From Siphonodentalium dalli (Eukaryota; Mollusca; Scaphopoda; Gadilida; Siphonodentaliidae), in NCBI GenBank assembly GCA_032622095.1, contig CP136061.1:170565107-170629106 (forward strand): DNA of 64,000 nt, in the 5' to 3' direction. The notes under the pieces are model-generated. The model searched no databases. It saw nothing but the letters and a program-made list of their open reading frames with translations, and had not been told where the DNA came from. Shown here piece by piece: positions 33,179-45,887 of the stretch. The position numbers were made by a program, and so were the translations under genes. The first letter of the stretch is position 1. Each line of letters starts with the position of its first letter.

Positions 33179-36100
33179 ATATAGGTATCACCACCACATA
33201 CATATATAGGTATCCCCACCACACACAGATATAGGTCTCCCCACCACATACATCTATAAGTATCCCCACCACACACATATATAGGTATCCTCACCACATA
33301 CATTTATAGGTATCCCTACCACATACATATATATGTATCACCACCACATACATATCCCCACCACATACATATATAGGTATCCCCACCACATCCGTATATA
33401 GGTATCCCCACCACATACCTGTATAGGTAACCCCACCACATACATTTATAGGTATCCCCACCACATACATATATAGGTATCACCACCACATACATATATA
33501 GGTATCCCCACCACATACATATATAGGTATCCCAACCACACACATATGTAGGTATCCCCGCCACACACGTATATAGGTATCGCCGCCACACACATATATA
33601 GGTATCCCCACCACATACATATATAGGTCTCCCCACCACACACATATATAGGTATCCCCGCCATACACATATATAGGTATCCCCGCCACACACATATATA
33701 GGTCTCCCCGCCACATACATATAAAGGTCTCCCAGCCACACACATATATAGGTATCCCCGCCACACACATATATAGGTATCACCACCACATACATATATA
33801 GGTATCCCCGCCACATACATATATAGGTATCACCACCACACACATATATAGGTCTCCCCACCACACACATATATAGGTATCCCCGCCACATACATATATA
33901 GGTATCACCACCACACACGTATATAGGTCTCCCCACCACATACATCTATAGGTATCCCCACCATACACTTATATAGGTATCCCCGCCACACAGATCTATA
34001 TGTATCCCCACCACATACATATATAGGTATCCCCACCACACACATATGTAGGTATCCCCACCACATACATATATAGGTATCACCACCACACACATATAGG
34101 TATCCCCGCCACATACATACAGGTATCCCCACCACACACATATAGGTATCCCCACCATACACATCTATAGGTATCCCCGCCACATACACATATAGGTATC
34201 CCCACCACACATCTACAGTTATCCGCACCACACATATATAGGTATCCCCACCTCATACATATATAGGTATCCCCACCATACACATATATAGGTATCCCCA
34301 CCACATACATATATAGGTATCCTCACCACATACATATATAGGTATCCCCGCCACACACATATATAGGTCTCCCCACCACACACATATATAGGTATCACCA
34401 CCACACATAAATAGGTATCCTCACCACATACATATATAGGTATCCCCGCCACACACATATATAGGTCTCCCCGATACACACATATATAGGTATTCCCGCC
34501 ACATACATATATGGGTATCCCCGCCACATACATATATAGGTATCCCCGCCACACACATATATAGGTCTCCCCGCCACATACATATAAAGGTCTCCCCGCC
34601 ACACACATATATAGGTATCGCCGCCACACACATATATAGGTATCCCCACCACATACATATATAGGTATCCACAACACATACATATATAAGTATCCCCACC
34701 ACACACATAAATAGGTATCCCCGCCACATACATATATAGGTATCCCCACCACATACATATATAGGTATCCCCACCACACACATATATAGGTATCCCCACC
34801 ACATACATATATAGGTATCCCCACCACACACATATAAAGGTATCCCCGCCACATACATATATAGGTATCCCCGCCACACACATATATAGGTAACCCCGCC
34901 ACAGACATCTATAGGTATCCCCACCACATACATCTATATGTATCCCCACCACACATCTATAGGTATCCGCACCACACATATATATGTATCCCCACCACAC
35001 ACATCTATAGGTGTCCCCACCACATACATATATAGGTATCCCCACCACATACATATATAGGTATCACCACCACATGCATCTATAGGTATCACCACCACAT
35101 ACATATATAGGTATCCCCACCACATACATATATAGGTATCCCCATCACATACATCTATAGGTATCACCACCACATACATATATAGGTATCACCACCACAT
35201 ACATATATAGGTATCCCCACCACACACATATATAGGTCTCCCCACCACATACATCTATAAGTATCCCCACCACACACATATATAGGTATCCCCACCACAT
35301 ACATTTATAGGTATCCCTACCACATACATATATATGTATCACCACCACATACATATCCCCACCACATACATATATAGGTATCCCCACCACATACATATAT
35401 AGGTATCCCCACCACATACATATATAGGTAACCCCACCACATACATTTATAGGTATCCCCACCACATACATATATAGGTATCAACACCACATACATATAT
35501 AGGTATCAACACCACAATATAGGTATCCCAACCACACACATATATAGGTATCCCCACCACATACATATATAGGTATCACCACCACACACATATAGGTATC
35601 CCCACCACATACATATAGTTATCCCCGAAACATACATATAGGTATCCCCACCACATACATATATAGGTATCCCCACCACATACATCTATAGGTATCCCCA
35701 CCACATACATATATAGGTATCCGCACCACATACATATATAGGTATTCCCACCACATACATATATAGGTATCCCCACCACATACATCTATTTGTATCACCG
35801 CCACATACATCTATATGTATCCCCACCACACACATCTATAGGTATCCCCGCCACACACATATATAGGTATCCCCACCGCACACATATATAGGTATCACCA
35901 CCACACACATATATAGGTATCCCCGCCACATACATATATAGGTATCCTCTCCACATACATATATAGGTATCACCACCACACACATATATAGGTATCCCCA
36001 CCACATACATATATAGGTATCCCCACCACATACATCTATAGGTATCCCCACCACACACATATATAGGTATCCCCCACCACATACATATATAGGTATCCCC

Positions 36101-37153
36101 ACCACATACATATATAGGTATCCCCACCACATACATCTATATGTATCCCCACCACACACATATATAGGTATCCCCACCACATACATATATAGGTATCCCC
36201 ACCACACACATATATAGTTATCCCCACCACATACATATATAGGTATCCCCACCACACACATCTATAGGTATCCCCACCACACACATCTATAGGAATCCCC
36301 ACCACACACATCTATAGGTATCCCCACCACATAAATATGTAGGTATCCCCACCATATACATATATAGGTATCCCCACCACACACATATATAGGTATCCCC
36401 ACCACATACATATATAGGTATCCCCGCCACACACATATATAGGTATCCCCACCACACACAAATATAGGTATCCCCCACCACATACATATATAGGTATCCC
36501 CACCACATACATCTATAGGTATCCCCACCACACACATATATAGTTATCCCCACCACATACATATATAGGTATAGCCACCACACACATCTATAGGTATCCC
36601 CACCACACACATCTATAGGAATCCCCACCACACACATCTATAGGTATCCCCACCACATAAATATGTAGGTATCCCCACCATATACATATATAGGTATCCC
36701 CACCACACACATATATAGGTATCCCCACCACATACATATATAGGTATCCCCGCCACACACATATATAGGTATCCCCACCACACACATATATAGGTCTCCC
36801 CACCTCATACATATATAGGTATCCCCGCCACACACATATATAGGTATCCCCGCCAAACACATATATTGGTATCCCCACCACACACATATATAGGTATCCC
36901 CGCCACATACATTTATAGGTCTCCCCGCCACATACATATATAGGTATCCCCACCACACATCTATAGATATCCCCACCACACACATATATAGGTCTCCTCA
37001 CCACATACATATATAGGTATCCCCACCACATACATCTATAGGTATCCCCACCACACACATATATAGGTATCCCCACCACATACATATATAGGTATCCCCA
37101 CCACATACATATATAGGTATCCCGACCACATACATCTATATGTATCCCCCCAC

Positions 37154-37705
37154 TCACATATATATGTATCCCCACCACATACATCTATAGGTATCCCCAC
37201 CAGACACATATATAGGTATCCCCACCACATACATATATAGGTATCCCCACCACACACATCTATATGTATCCCCACCACACATATCTATAGGTATCCCCAC
37301 CACACACATATATAGGTATCCCCACCACATACATATATAGGTATACCCACCACATACATATATAGGTATCCCCACCACACAAATATATAGGTATCCCCAC
37401 CACATACATATATATGTATCCCCGCCACACACATATATAGGTAGCCCCACCACACACATATATAGGTCTCCCCACCACATACATATATAGGTATCCCCGC
37501 CACACACATATATAGGTATCCCCGCCACACACATATATAGGTATCCCCACCACACACATATATAGGTATCCCCGTCACATACATATATAGGTCTCCCCGC
37601 CACATACATATATAGGTATCCCCACCACACATCTATAGGTATTACCACCACACATATATAGGTATCCCCACCACACACATATATAGGTATCCCTGCCAAA
37701 AACAT
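37154..37705. repeat. Satellite block shared with array C (61655-62206)
   Basis: The variant series here recurs at 61655-62206, an offset of 24,501 bp (also 37260/61761). A segment near 39689 likewise matches one near 63759, including the CCAAGCCACACAC monomer. The arrays on both sides of the two mobile elements therefore belong to one lineage. Confidence 0.7.
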
Positions 37706-40573
37706 CTATAGGTCTCCCCTCCACACACATATATAGGTATCCTCACCACACACATATATAGGTCTCCCCGCCACATACATCTATAGGTCTCCCCACCACA
37801 TACATATATATGTATCACCACCACATACATATATAGGTATCCCCACCACATACATATATAGGTATCACCGCCACACACATATATAAGTATCCCCACCACA
37901 TACATATATAGGTATCCTCATCACACACATATATAGGTCTCCCCGCCACATACATCTATAGGTCTCCTCACCACATACATATATAGGTATCACCACCACA
38001 TACATATATAGGTATCCCCACCACATACATATATAGGTATCCCTACCACACACATATATAGGTATCCAAGCCACACACATATATAGGTATCCCCACCACA
38101 TACATATATAGGTATCCTCACCACACACATATATAGGTATCCCCGCAACATACATCTATAGGTCTCCCCACCACACAAATATATAGGTATCCCCGCCACA
38201 TACATATATAGGTATCCCCACCACATACATATCTAGGTCTCCCCGCCACATACATATATAGGTATCCCCGCCACATACATCTATATGTCTCCCCACCACA
38301 CACATATATAGGTATCCCCGCCACATACATATATAGGTCTCCCCGCCACATACATATATAGGTATCCCCTCCACAGACATATATAGGTATCCTCACCACA
38401 CACATATATAGGTATCCCTACCACACACATATATAGGTCTCCCCGCCACACACATATATAGGTATCCTCACCACACACATATATAGGTATCCTCACCGCA
38501 TACATATATAGGTATCCCCGCCACACACATATATAGGTATCCCCAACACACATATATAGGTCTCCCCACCACATACATATATAGGTATCCCCGCCACACA
38601 CATATATAGTTATTCCCGCCACACACATATATAGGTATCACCACCACACACATATATAGGTATCCCCGCCACATACATATATAGGTATCCCCACCACATA
38701 CATATATAGGTATCACCACCACAAACATATATAGGTATCCCCACCACATACATATATAGATATCCCCACCACATACATCTATATGTATCCCCACCACACA
38801 CATATATAGGTATCCCCACCACATACATATATAGGTATCCCCACCACATACATATATAGGTATCCCGACCACATACATATATATGTATCCCCACCACTCA
38901 CATATATAGGTATCCCCACCACATACATCTATAGGTATCCCCACCACACACATATATAGGTATTCCCACCACATACATATATAGGTATCCCCACCACACA
39001 CATATATATGTATCCCCACCACACACATCTTTAGGTATCCGCACCACACACATATATAGGTATCCCCACCACATACATATATAGGTATACCCACCACATA
39101 AATATATAGGTAACCCCACCACACAAATATATAGGTATCCCCACCACATACATATATAGGTATCCCCGCCACACACATATATAGGTATTCCCAACACACA
39201 CATATATAAGTCTCCCCACCACATACATATATAGGTATCCCCGCCACACACATATATAGGTATCCCCGCCACACACATATATAGGTATCCCCACCACACA
39301 CATATATAGGTATCCCCGCCACATACATATATAGGTCTCCCCGCCACATACATATATAGGTATCCCCACCACACATCTATAGGTATCCCCACCACACACA
39401 TATATAGGTCTCCTCACCACACACATATATAGGTATCCCAGCCAAATACATCTATAGGTCTCTCCTCCACACACATATATAGGTATCCTAACCACACAAA
39501 TATATAGGTCTCCCCGCCACATACATCTATAGGTCTCACCACCACATACATATATAGGTATCTCCACCACATACATATATAGGTATCCCCACCACATACA
39601 TATATAGGTATCCCCACCACACACATATATAGGTATCCCCGCCACACACATATATAAGTATCCCCACCACATACATATATAGGTATGCTCACCACACACA
39701 TATATAGGTCTCCCCGCCACATACAAATATAGGTCTCCCCACCACATACATATATAGGTATCCCCACCACATACATATATAGGTATCCCTACCACACACA
39801 TATATAGGTATCCAAGCCACACACATATATAGGTATCCCCACCACATACATATATAGGTATCCTCACCACACACATATATAGGTATCCCCGCAACATACA
39901 TCTATAGGTCTCCCCGCCACACACATATATAGGTATCCCCGCCACATACATATATAGGTATCCCCGCCACATACATATTTAGGTCTCCCCGCCACATACA
40001 TATATAGGTATCCCCGCCACATACATCTATAGGTCTTCCCACCATACACATATATAGGTATCCCCGCCACATACATATATAGGTCTCCCCGCCACATACA
40101 TATATAGGTATCCCCTCCACAGAGATATGTAGGTATCCTCACCACACACATATATAGGTATCCCTACCACACACATATATAGGTCAACCAGCCAAACACA
40201 TATATAGGTATCCTCACCACACACATATATAGGTATCCTCACCACATACATATATAGGTATCCCCGCCACACACCTATATAGGTATCCCCAATACACATA
40301 TATAGTTCTCCCCACCACATACATATATAGGTATCCCCGCCACACACATATATAGGTATCCCCGCCACACACATATATAGGTATCCCCACCACATACATA
40401 TATAGGTATTCCCACCACATACATCTATATGTATCCCCACCACATACATCTATAGGTATCCCCGCCACACACATATATTGGTATCCCCAACACTCATATA
40501 TAGGTATCCCCACCACATACATATATAGGTATCCCCGCCACACACATATATAGGTATCCCCACCACACACATG

Positions 40574-40768
40574 CCCTTACCAAAATGTCCTAGGATATCC
40601 AAGGAATTCCTAGGATATCCTAGGAATAAAAGCTTGGAAAAGTTAGGAAAATTCCTTGGAATTCCTAGGATATCCTAGGATTAGAGACCTTGGAAAAGCT
40701 GGGAAATCCTTGGGCGGTATTGGCCCGTTTTAAGTTCGGAAAACCTTGGAATACCTCAGCAAATTAAA
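40574..40768. repeat. Left terminal and subterminal repeats
   Basis: Starts with CCCTTACCAAAA. Two copies of GGAATTCCTAGGATATCC-type sequence follow (from about 40603 and 40658), then CTTGGAAAAGYTRGG motifs. Orientation is inverse to the CCAAGCTTTACC motifs at the right end. Probably transposase-binding iterations; that is inference. Confidence 0.7.
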
Positions 40769-40781
40769 CGGGCAATTCCAC

Positions 40782-41186
40782 GGTAACGGACGTACCATTC
40801 AGAGAAAATTTAGAGTTTATATGCCTTCTCTCGTGAACTGATATACATATTTTCTTACTTTCTTTTATATTTTCAAGAGATCTTTTAGGGGTGACTTTAA
40901 AAAACCAATGTAATATTTCCCTAATGGAGTATAATGGATATAGTCAGCTGTCAAAGTGGTGGTAACGGACGTACCTGATTTGGACAAGCAGTTTAGGGTA
41001 CTCTCACTCAAGGGCAAAACTCTGTGAATTTGTTTTGTAACAACAAATGGCCTCTTAGTAACAATGTTGACGAATGATTGTTCTACAAATTCCAAATACT
41101 TCCAAGTCATTTTCTTCAATAGTTTTTAATGGACAGCTACTAGACTGTTGGTAACGGACGTACCTTTTTTTGGTAACGGACGTACC
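40782..41186 (+). repeat. Left cluster of the 15-bp motif GGTAACGGACGTACC
   Basis: Four exact copies at 40782-40796, 40961-40975, 41150-41164 and 41172-41186, all in plus orientation. The motif has GGTA...TACC ends (4-bp inverted arms). Between copies the sequence is unrelated AT-rich DNA. A short minus-strand open frame (40865-41119, 84 residues) overlaps one copy; I do not recognise it and do not call it a gene. Confidence 0.85.
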
Positions 41187-42594
41187 CTTGTGATTTTTTT
41201 GTCAGTTGAGGGCTAATTCCAGGCTGAATCAATTGAAATGTTTTTTGGACGAGAAAATATGACAATTTAATATAATTGCAACAAGTTTAAATATTCAACT
41301 ACTGCAAAACATGCAATAAATAGAAAACAGGAACTAAATTTGTATGATATATAATACATTACATTTGTGAAGAGAATTCAAAATAATCATAATAAATTAT
41401 GAATATTAGAGAGAATAAACATAGTACACCACTCTGAAACAGCTGGGTATCGATTTTATGTACATTTTCCATCAGAATTTATCTTTTAAATTATATAGTT
41501 TTCAGATGTTACTAACTTACTATATCAAATAACACTGACAGACATATACAACCATACTCCCACCTGTTGAATAATACTGAACAACGAATAATAGTGAAGG
41601 CTGAAAATAATAATGGTGAAGATATTTTTATGCTATGCTAGTGAAGGACTGAATGTCACGATTTTTGTCCAAAACATATTAATATTTTTAGCGTTTAGCG
41701 ATATCATCATTATTCGGCAGGTAAGAGTACAGAATACATTATGTCCATTAAACAGTTTTAAAGTTTCAAGTAGAAAACTAATGTGCCCATTTACATATTT
41801 TGTTAAATATGGTTTCCAGAATTATTCGGATAGTAATTATGATTGTTGTACAATTTCTATATTAAATGTAAGAAAATAAAATTGAAAATGTAACTACATG
41901 TATTAACAAATGGCATATTTATGTACATGTACATAGAGCCATGTACTAGTACTGTGCAGAAAAAATATTCAAGTATGCGGCAAAACATTGACTGAATATT
42001 CCATTTAGCAGATCATATATCACTAAAATGTGAATATGCCAACACAATATTAAATACAATATATAAATCAGTCAATGTGTTTTGTAAATTCATGCATGTT
42101 ATTCTTAGCTGGTACTAGTCTAATAAACACCAAGACAAGTTGTGTTAAACGTTGTTGCATAAATGAACAAATGTTTGCAACATGTGTTCATACAGAAAAT
42201 GCAACATAAAATGACAGACCAACTTTGGAAAAACATTATATATATATATTGAGGTAAAATGTATTTTGCGACTAATGACACTGATCCATTGACTGTGCTA
42301 ACATTTATATGGTGCTGGTGGAATTTGCATAAATCTATTTTTCAACTTGCCAAGTGACCTATATACACAGAATGACACTTGTAAGTGTGTGGACGTCTAA
42401 TGGATACGGCAGTAAGCCAGTAACGGCACAACGTCGATCGCATCATTATAGCTCGAGACGCTGTAACATAATGAACTGATCGAACAAGTTAACACAGTCA
42501 ATGGATCAATCTCATTAGTTGCAATATAAATTTAACCTCAATATAAATTTAACTGAATTTAGGAACACTCTTATCTGCTTCTCAATCTGAACTG
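41187..42594. other. Non-coding AT-rich interior of the transposon
   Basis: About 1.4 kb of AT-rich sequence with stop codons in all frames. The one open frame of 88 codons (41613-41879) has no recognisable motif. A short TATA run lies at about 42238-42249. This would be the 3' flank of the minus-strand transposase gene. Confidence 0.6.
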
Positions 42595-42864
42595 TCATTG
42601 AAACACTCCGGCCGGAAACGCAAAGAATAACCGACGACCCATCATTCTGATTTCAGGGGGGCTGATGACTTTAACAATTTTGTCCCTCTTATAGAAGATC
42701 TTGTCAGGGCATGAAGGCCATTGCCAGAGTTTCCCACTCGGCGTCATCACATTGACCTCCACATCCTGGCCCCTTACACATGTAACTTCTCCGGGATAGA
42801 CGCTTTCGTCGTATGATGCCACAACCCACGCTCCAACGTGAAGTTTATCTCCAGCAGCAATCAT
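42595..42864 (-). CDS. C-terminal Tudor/SH3-like part of the transposase (-1 frame)
   Basis: Encodes 89 residues with W-V-V-x-S-Y-D near the start, YPGEV, VEVNVM, WQWPS, IFYK and VISPP. This arrangement is the usual C-terminal domain of the same protein family, where it is normally fused to the core. Its ATG (42862-42864) overlaps the TGA of the main frame as ATGA. The join lies in a run of eight A (42864-42871 on the minus strand). A -1 slip there would fuse the two frames into about 678 residues. Alternatives are a one-base indel that inactivated the gene, or termination-reinitiation. Confidence 0.65.
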   Translation of the reverse strand: MIAAGDKLHVGAWVVASYDESVYPGEVTCVRGQDVEVNVMTPSGKLWQWPSCPDKIFYKRDKIVKVISPPEIRMMGRRLFFAFPAGVFQ

Positions 42865-44630
42865 TTTTTTTGTTTATTTTCACCCACGAGTATAATGGAT
42901 GGGCGATGGAAGGGGTCTCCAGATAGCTCACTTGTTCCGATTGTTCCTTCGCCATCGATCAGCGGAACAACACAGTGTATTTTCTGTGTATCTGGAATAG
43001 CTTGAACGTTATCCCATCGATCCTGTAATGCTGACTCTGACTCCGAGATTTCGATGTCATTAATGAGCTTAATGACAATTTTACTCGCGCTCTTCTTGGC
43101 AATTCGCACAACATCCTCGGCATTCCGGGCAACCTCTCGATCAGCCATCAATTCGGTCCTCACCATTCTCTTCACTGTGCCACCAATTCCGTCAAACACT
43201 CCTTTACCGTGAGCGGTTGCAAAGAAGTTCCATCTCACAGTAAGTCCGTGTTTTTTGGACCAAACTTCTAAATTTGAGAACAGGTATCGTTGTTTGAACT
43301 GGGAGGATGGCCCATCAGAGAAAATATCAACTTCTCGGATACTGGGGAACTTGGACCTCACTTCGCACAAAACAACATCCACAAAGGAGAACACGGAATA
43401 CTTGTTGTGGTCGAGATAGTCCGAAATGAAACACATGCTCTCTTCTTGGTTCTTGTCAGCCCATATGTATGCTGGGAATACCGTTACTTGGCTGCTGGCC
43501 CAGTACGCCGATTGGACTTCATTTTGATTCTTGATGGTGAGATTCTCTGAAAAATCGACTTGGATCACCGCTTTGGTCCCATCCACCTTTGATTTGGCTA
43601 GTTCGAAGTATTTGGCCTGTTCTCGTTTAACAAATGTATGCTTAACAAATTTTGGCGCCTTATCCTTCAGTTTTTCAAGCACTTCGCGGGGATTTGAGAA
43701 GCAGACAATTTTTTCCAATTTGTTTTCTTGCTTGACCCACTGGTAATGTTTGATGTCTTCAGCATCAGTATCCGGTTCGGGAAGATCGGCTATGAGCTCC
43801 TCCAATTTTGTAAAGTCCTTACACTTCTCACAATCGCCCATCATGCATGCTCGGTTGTTCTGGCAGCATACACTCTGCTCGATGAATTCCCGGAATTCTG
43901 TGGCGTTGTCGATACCGCAGTTGTTCGCGGCTCTAATGAGCAGACGCACATTCTCGTGTATGATGCAAACACATACGTTTTGTGGGATCTTTGTGAATGA
44001 CAACACATGCTCTGGGCGGAGAGAGCAGAACTTCGAGAAAGATAGTGCATAACTTTCGCCATACGTCTGACAGTAGAGATGGTACGATTCCTTCAGCGAA
44101 CAGAACATGTATCGTTTCTGAATGTACGTTTTCTCGTCCAGATCGCGATTGATAATTCTGTCTTTCTTCCCGGGAGCTTGCCATGATATCACATCTGATT
44201 GGAAAAAGTTAATAACTGTTTCCTCTGTTTCCTTCGACAATTTGGATGACCGATTCCTTCGTTTATTGTCGAGTACAGTCAGTACACCCTCTTTCATTGC
44301 GAGTCTGATGATAATGCGCCTTTTCTTTGATGGTGACTTCGGTAGATTTTTCGCGGCACGTTTCATCGCTTTACCCTCGGCTTGTGGGGAGATGTACGTT
44401 TCAGCGGTCGTTGCATCAGGCTGTCTTCGTTTCTTTTCTTTGAGCAATCTTAGTCTTTCATTCTCTGTCCTGCGATAATGAGCCCAAGCGGACTTGTCAT
44501 TATATTTTAGTTCTTGTCGTTTTAGCCGTTTCCTCTCAGCATCTTTCACTCGAAGAACCTCTTTATGATTTTCTCGATATCGCGCTTGTTTCTCAGCAGG
44601 AGTGAGAGGTTTCTTCTTTGGTTCATCCAT
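42861..44630 (-). CDS. DDE-like transposase, main frame (589 aa)
   Basis: Starts at a Met followed by Asp-Glu-Pro and a highly basic N-terminus (residues 5-70, TPAEKQARYRE-type, Arg/Lys-rich), probably DNA-binding. The middle has a cysteine-rich stretch that may bind zinc (C220, C222, H225, C255, C256, C262, C267, C270). The conserved core follows: VDFSEN (D359), QSAYW, FSDGPSSQFK (D439) and ATAHGKGVFDGIGG (H474, D480). I know this signature from large families of uncharacterised proteins in cnidarians, arthropods and molluscs. The spaced acidic residues suggest an RNase H-fold transposase, but the catalytic assignment is inference. An in-frame Met lies 38 codons upstream (44744). I prefer 44630 because a splice-acceptor-like TTTCATTCTAG falls between the two. 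The frame stops at a TGA directly after eight A, and its missing C-terminal domain continues in the -1 frame. Confidence 0.7.
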   Translation of the reverse strand: MDEPKKKPLTPAEKQARYRENHKEVLRVKDAERKRLKRQELKYNDKSAWAHYRRTENERLRLLKEKKRRQPDATTAETYISPQAEGKAMKRAAKNLPKSPSKKRRIIIRLAMKEGVLTVLDNKRRNRSSKLSKETEETVINFFQSDVISWQAPGKKDRIINRDLDEKTYIQKRYMFCSLKESYHLYCQTYGESYALSFSKFCSLRPEHVLSFTKIPQNVCVCIIHENVRLLIRAANNCGIDNATEFREFIEQSVCCQNNRACMMGDCEKCKDFTKLEELIADLPEPDTDAEDIKHYQWVKQENKLEKIVCFSNPREVLEKLKDKAPKFVKHTFVKREQAKYFELAKSKVDGTKAVIQVDFSENLTIKNQNEVQSAYWASSQVTVFPAYIWADKNQEESMCFISDYLDHNKYSVFSFVDVVLCEVRSKFPSIREVDIFSDGPSSQFKQRYLFSNLEVWSKKHGLTVRWNFFATAHGKGVFDGIGGTVKRMVRTELMADREVARNAEDVVRIAKKSASKIVIKLINDIEISESESALQDRWDNVQAIPDTQKIHCVVPLIDGEGTIGTSELSGDPFHRPSIILVGENKQKK

Positions 44631-44650
44631 CGTTTCACGATATGGTCCTA

Positions 44651-44675
44651 GAATGAAATAACAAAATAAAGTTTT
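44651..44675 (-). other. Possible 3' splice site upstream of the transposase start
   Basis: On the minus strand a pyrimidine-rich run ends in TTTCATTCTAG about 20 bases before the preferred start codon. It would fit an intron between an untranslated exon and the coding exon. Seen by eye only; no matching donor was identified. Confidence 0.3.
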
Positions 44676-44709
44676 AATAGTAGGTTTCTTCACTAACACA
44701 TTTGCGGAG

Positions 44710-45430
44710 TTATATTGGGCAAAGTGGACGTTCTCTCTAGGCATTTATATGAACATGTTACATGTCTACAAAATTTGGAGAAGATTGCTTCATAAATAAT
44801 TTATTATTTCTATGTACATGCTACATGTCACATTTAAAATGTGACATGTAGCATGTACATAAGGAATTAGTGATGCAAAGAACAGGAATCCCAAGATGGC
44901 ACCTTGGCGGCCATTTTGGATTTCGGAACTGGACCAAAATGGGACGTTCTATTCTAGGCATTGAAATGAACATGTATAAACAATTTGGTGATGATTGGAT
45001 GATAAATACGACATGCAGCCTGTGCAGAAGAAAATCCAAGATGGTCGCCTGGTGGCCATTTTGGATTTCGGAAAGGGTCCAGCAGGAGATAGATAGAATT
45101 ATACGTTATTGTCCGAATGTTAACATATATACAATTATAAAAATAGTTACACAAGAAACGAAACATTGATCTAAAATAATTTGTGGTACGTCGTAATACA
45201 TTCAGTCCCCTTCCCCGTGGCAAGTTGTCAGAGGATGACTGGTACGCTGTTTGGAGCTTGGTTCTCACCTAATGTGGCCTGTACAGAAATAATATGATAG
45301 CATTGATGGAAATAATCCAAGATGGCTGCCATGGTGGCCATTTTGGATTTCGGAACGGGACCAAAACGGGACGTTCTAACCTAGGCATTGAGTTATATCA
45401 AGTTTGGTGATGATCGGATGAGAAATGCGA
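44710..45430. repeat. Degenerate tandem repeat, about 143-bp period
   Basis: CCAAGATGG and CCATTTTGGATTTCGG recur at 44891/44911, 45036/45056 and 45317/45338. The associated GGACGTTCT...CTAGGCATT lies at about 44725, 44940 and 45370. Spacings of 145 and about 281 suggest a period of about 143 with one decayed unit. The open frames across it are not conserved between units, so I do not call genes. Confidence 0.7.
44811..44861. repeat. 51-bp palindrome, 25-bp perfect arms
   Basis: The left arm 44811-44835 (starting TATGTACATG) and the right arm 44837-44861 are exact reverse complements separated by one base. It lies about 180 bp upstream of the transposase start. It could form a hairpin or cruciform; function unknown. 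Confidence 0.95.
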
Positions 45431-45520
45431 TATGTACCCAGTGCGGATTGCATTTGTTAACAGACAGACAACATCGGTTAATTACCTCAGACTCACAGAC
45501 TTCCCCTCAACCGATGACAA

Positions 45521-45551
45521 TAGCTTAGCTTGACTTTGTCAAGATAAGCTA
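45521..45551. repeat. Hairpin, 14-bp arms
   Basis: TAGCTTAGCTTGAC, a TTT loop, then GTCAAGATAAGCTA; 13 of 14 positions pair. It follows CAGACAGACAAC...GATGACAATAGCTT and precedes AAAAATC. This resembles the hairpin-ended repeat I associate with bivalve genomes; that identification is from memory. Confidence 0.75.
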
Positions 45552-45561
45552 AAAATCATCG

Positions 45562-45885
45562 GACCGGGCCCAAATTCGAACTTGACCTGTATTTTGATAT
45601 TATTGAGTCACATACCAAGTTTGGTTTTGATCGAATTATCCTTACTCAAGCTACTTCTTACATTATCGTAACCTGAATAAATCGCATTTAACCTCGTCAT
45701 GAAATTCCGAAATAGAATCCAAATAACAAGACTATTGTGTAAATTTGTGTTCATTTAAATACGATTATAAATTAATGAACATGCATAATGGAACATTTAT
45801 ACTAAATTTGCAAACCATACCAATTTGATGTTTGTGGGAAAGCATGTAGTAATCTGCACATATGTACGTAGGAATACACTGACCT
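45562..45885. other. Non-coding stretch
   Basis: No convincing open frame. It contains ACCAAGTTTGGTTTTGATCG, similar in style to the degenerate repeat before it, so it is probably further decayed repeat. Confidence 0.5.
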
Positions 45886-45887
45886 GT

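Larger units (their letters stand above)
1..40573. repeat. 25-bp satellite, array A, with higher-order repeats
   Basis: Head-to-tail tandem repeat of a 25-bp monomer, GGTATCCCCACC followed by ACATACATATATA. Recurrent variant positions are CCACATACAT/CCACACACAT, ATATATAGG/ATCTATAGG/ATATATATG, GGTATCCCC/GGTATCACC/GGTCTCCCC, and ACCAC/GCCAC. Some monomers are 1-2 bp short, or about 8-10 bp short (for example the CATATCCCCACC junctions at 19507, 21837, 24300, 26277, 29731 and 32100). The variants recur in the same order at kilobase distances, which shows higher-order organisation. The array is interrupted only by eight spacer copies between 1556 and 20987. All three minus-strand frames lack stop codons because of the monomer sequence, and the plus strand carries TAG once per 75 bp in each frame. 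I therefore do not annotate these frames as genes. With arrays B and C the window holds roughly 1,900 monomers. A heterochromatic or centromeric location is possible but is inference. Confidence 0.97.

Noticed and set aside
39031-39972. Long minus-strand open frames in the satellite (up to 313 codons), resembling a Cys/Trp-rich repeat protein
   Set aside because: They follow from a stop-free 25-bp monomer read in any frame. Overlapping frames on the same strand give the same peptide, the frames begin and end at random monomer variants, and no signal or domain is present.
41613-41879. 88-codon plus-strand frame in AT-rich DNA
   Set aside because: No recognisable motif or partner, and composition is like surrounding non-coding sequence.
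43290-44478. Plus-strand open frames opposite the transposase gene
   Set aside because: Short, motif-free and antisense to a clear coding frame.
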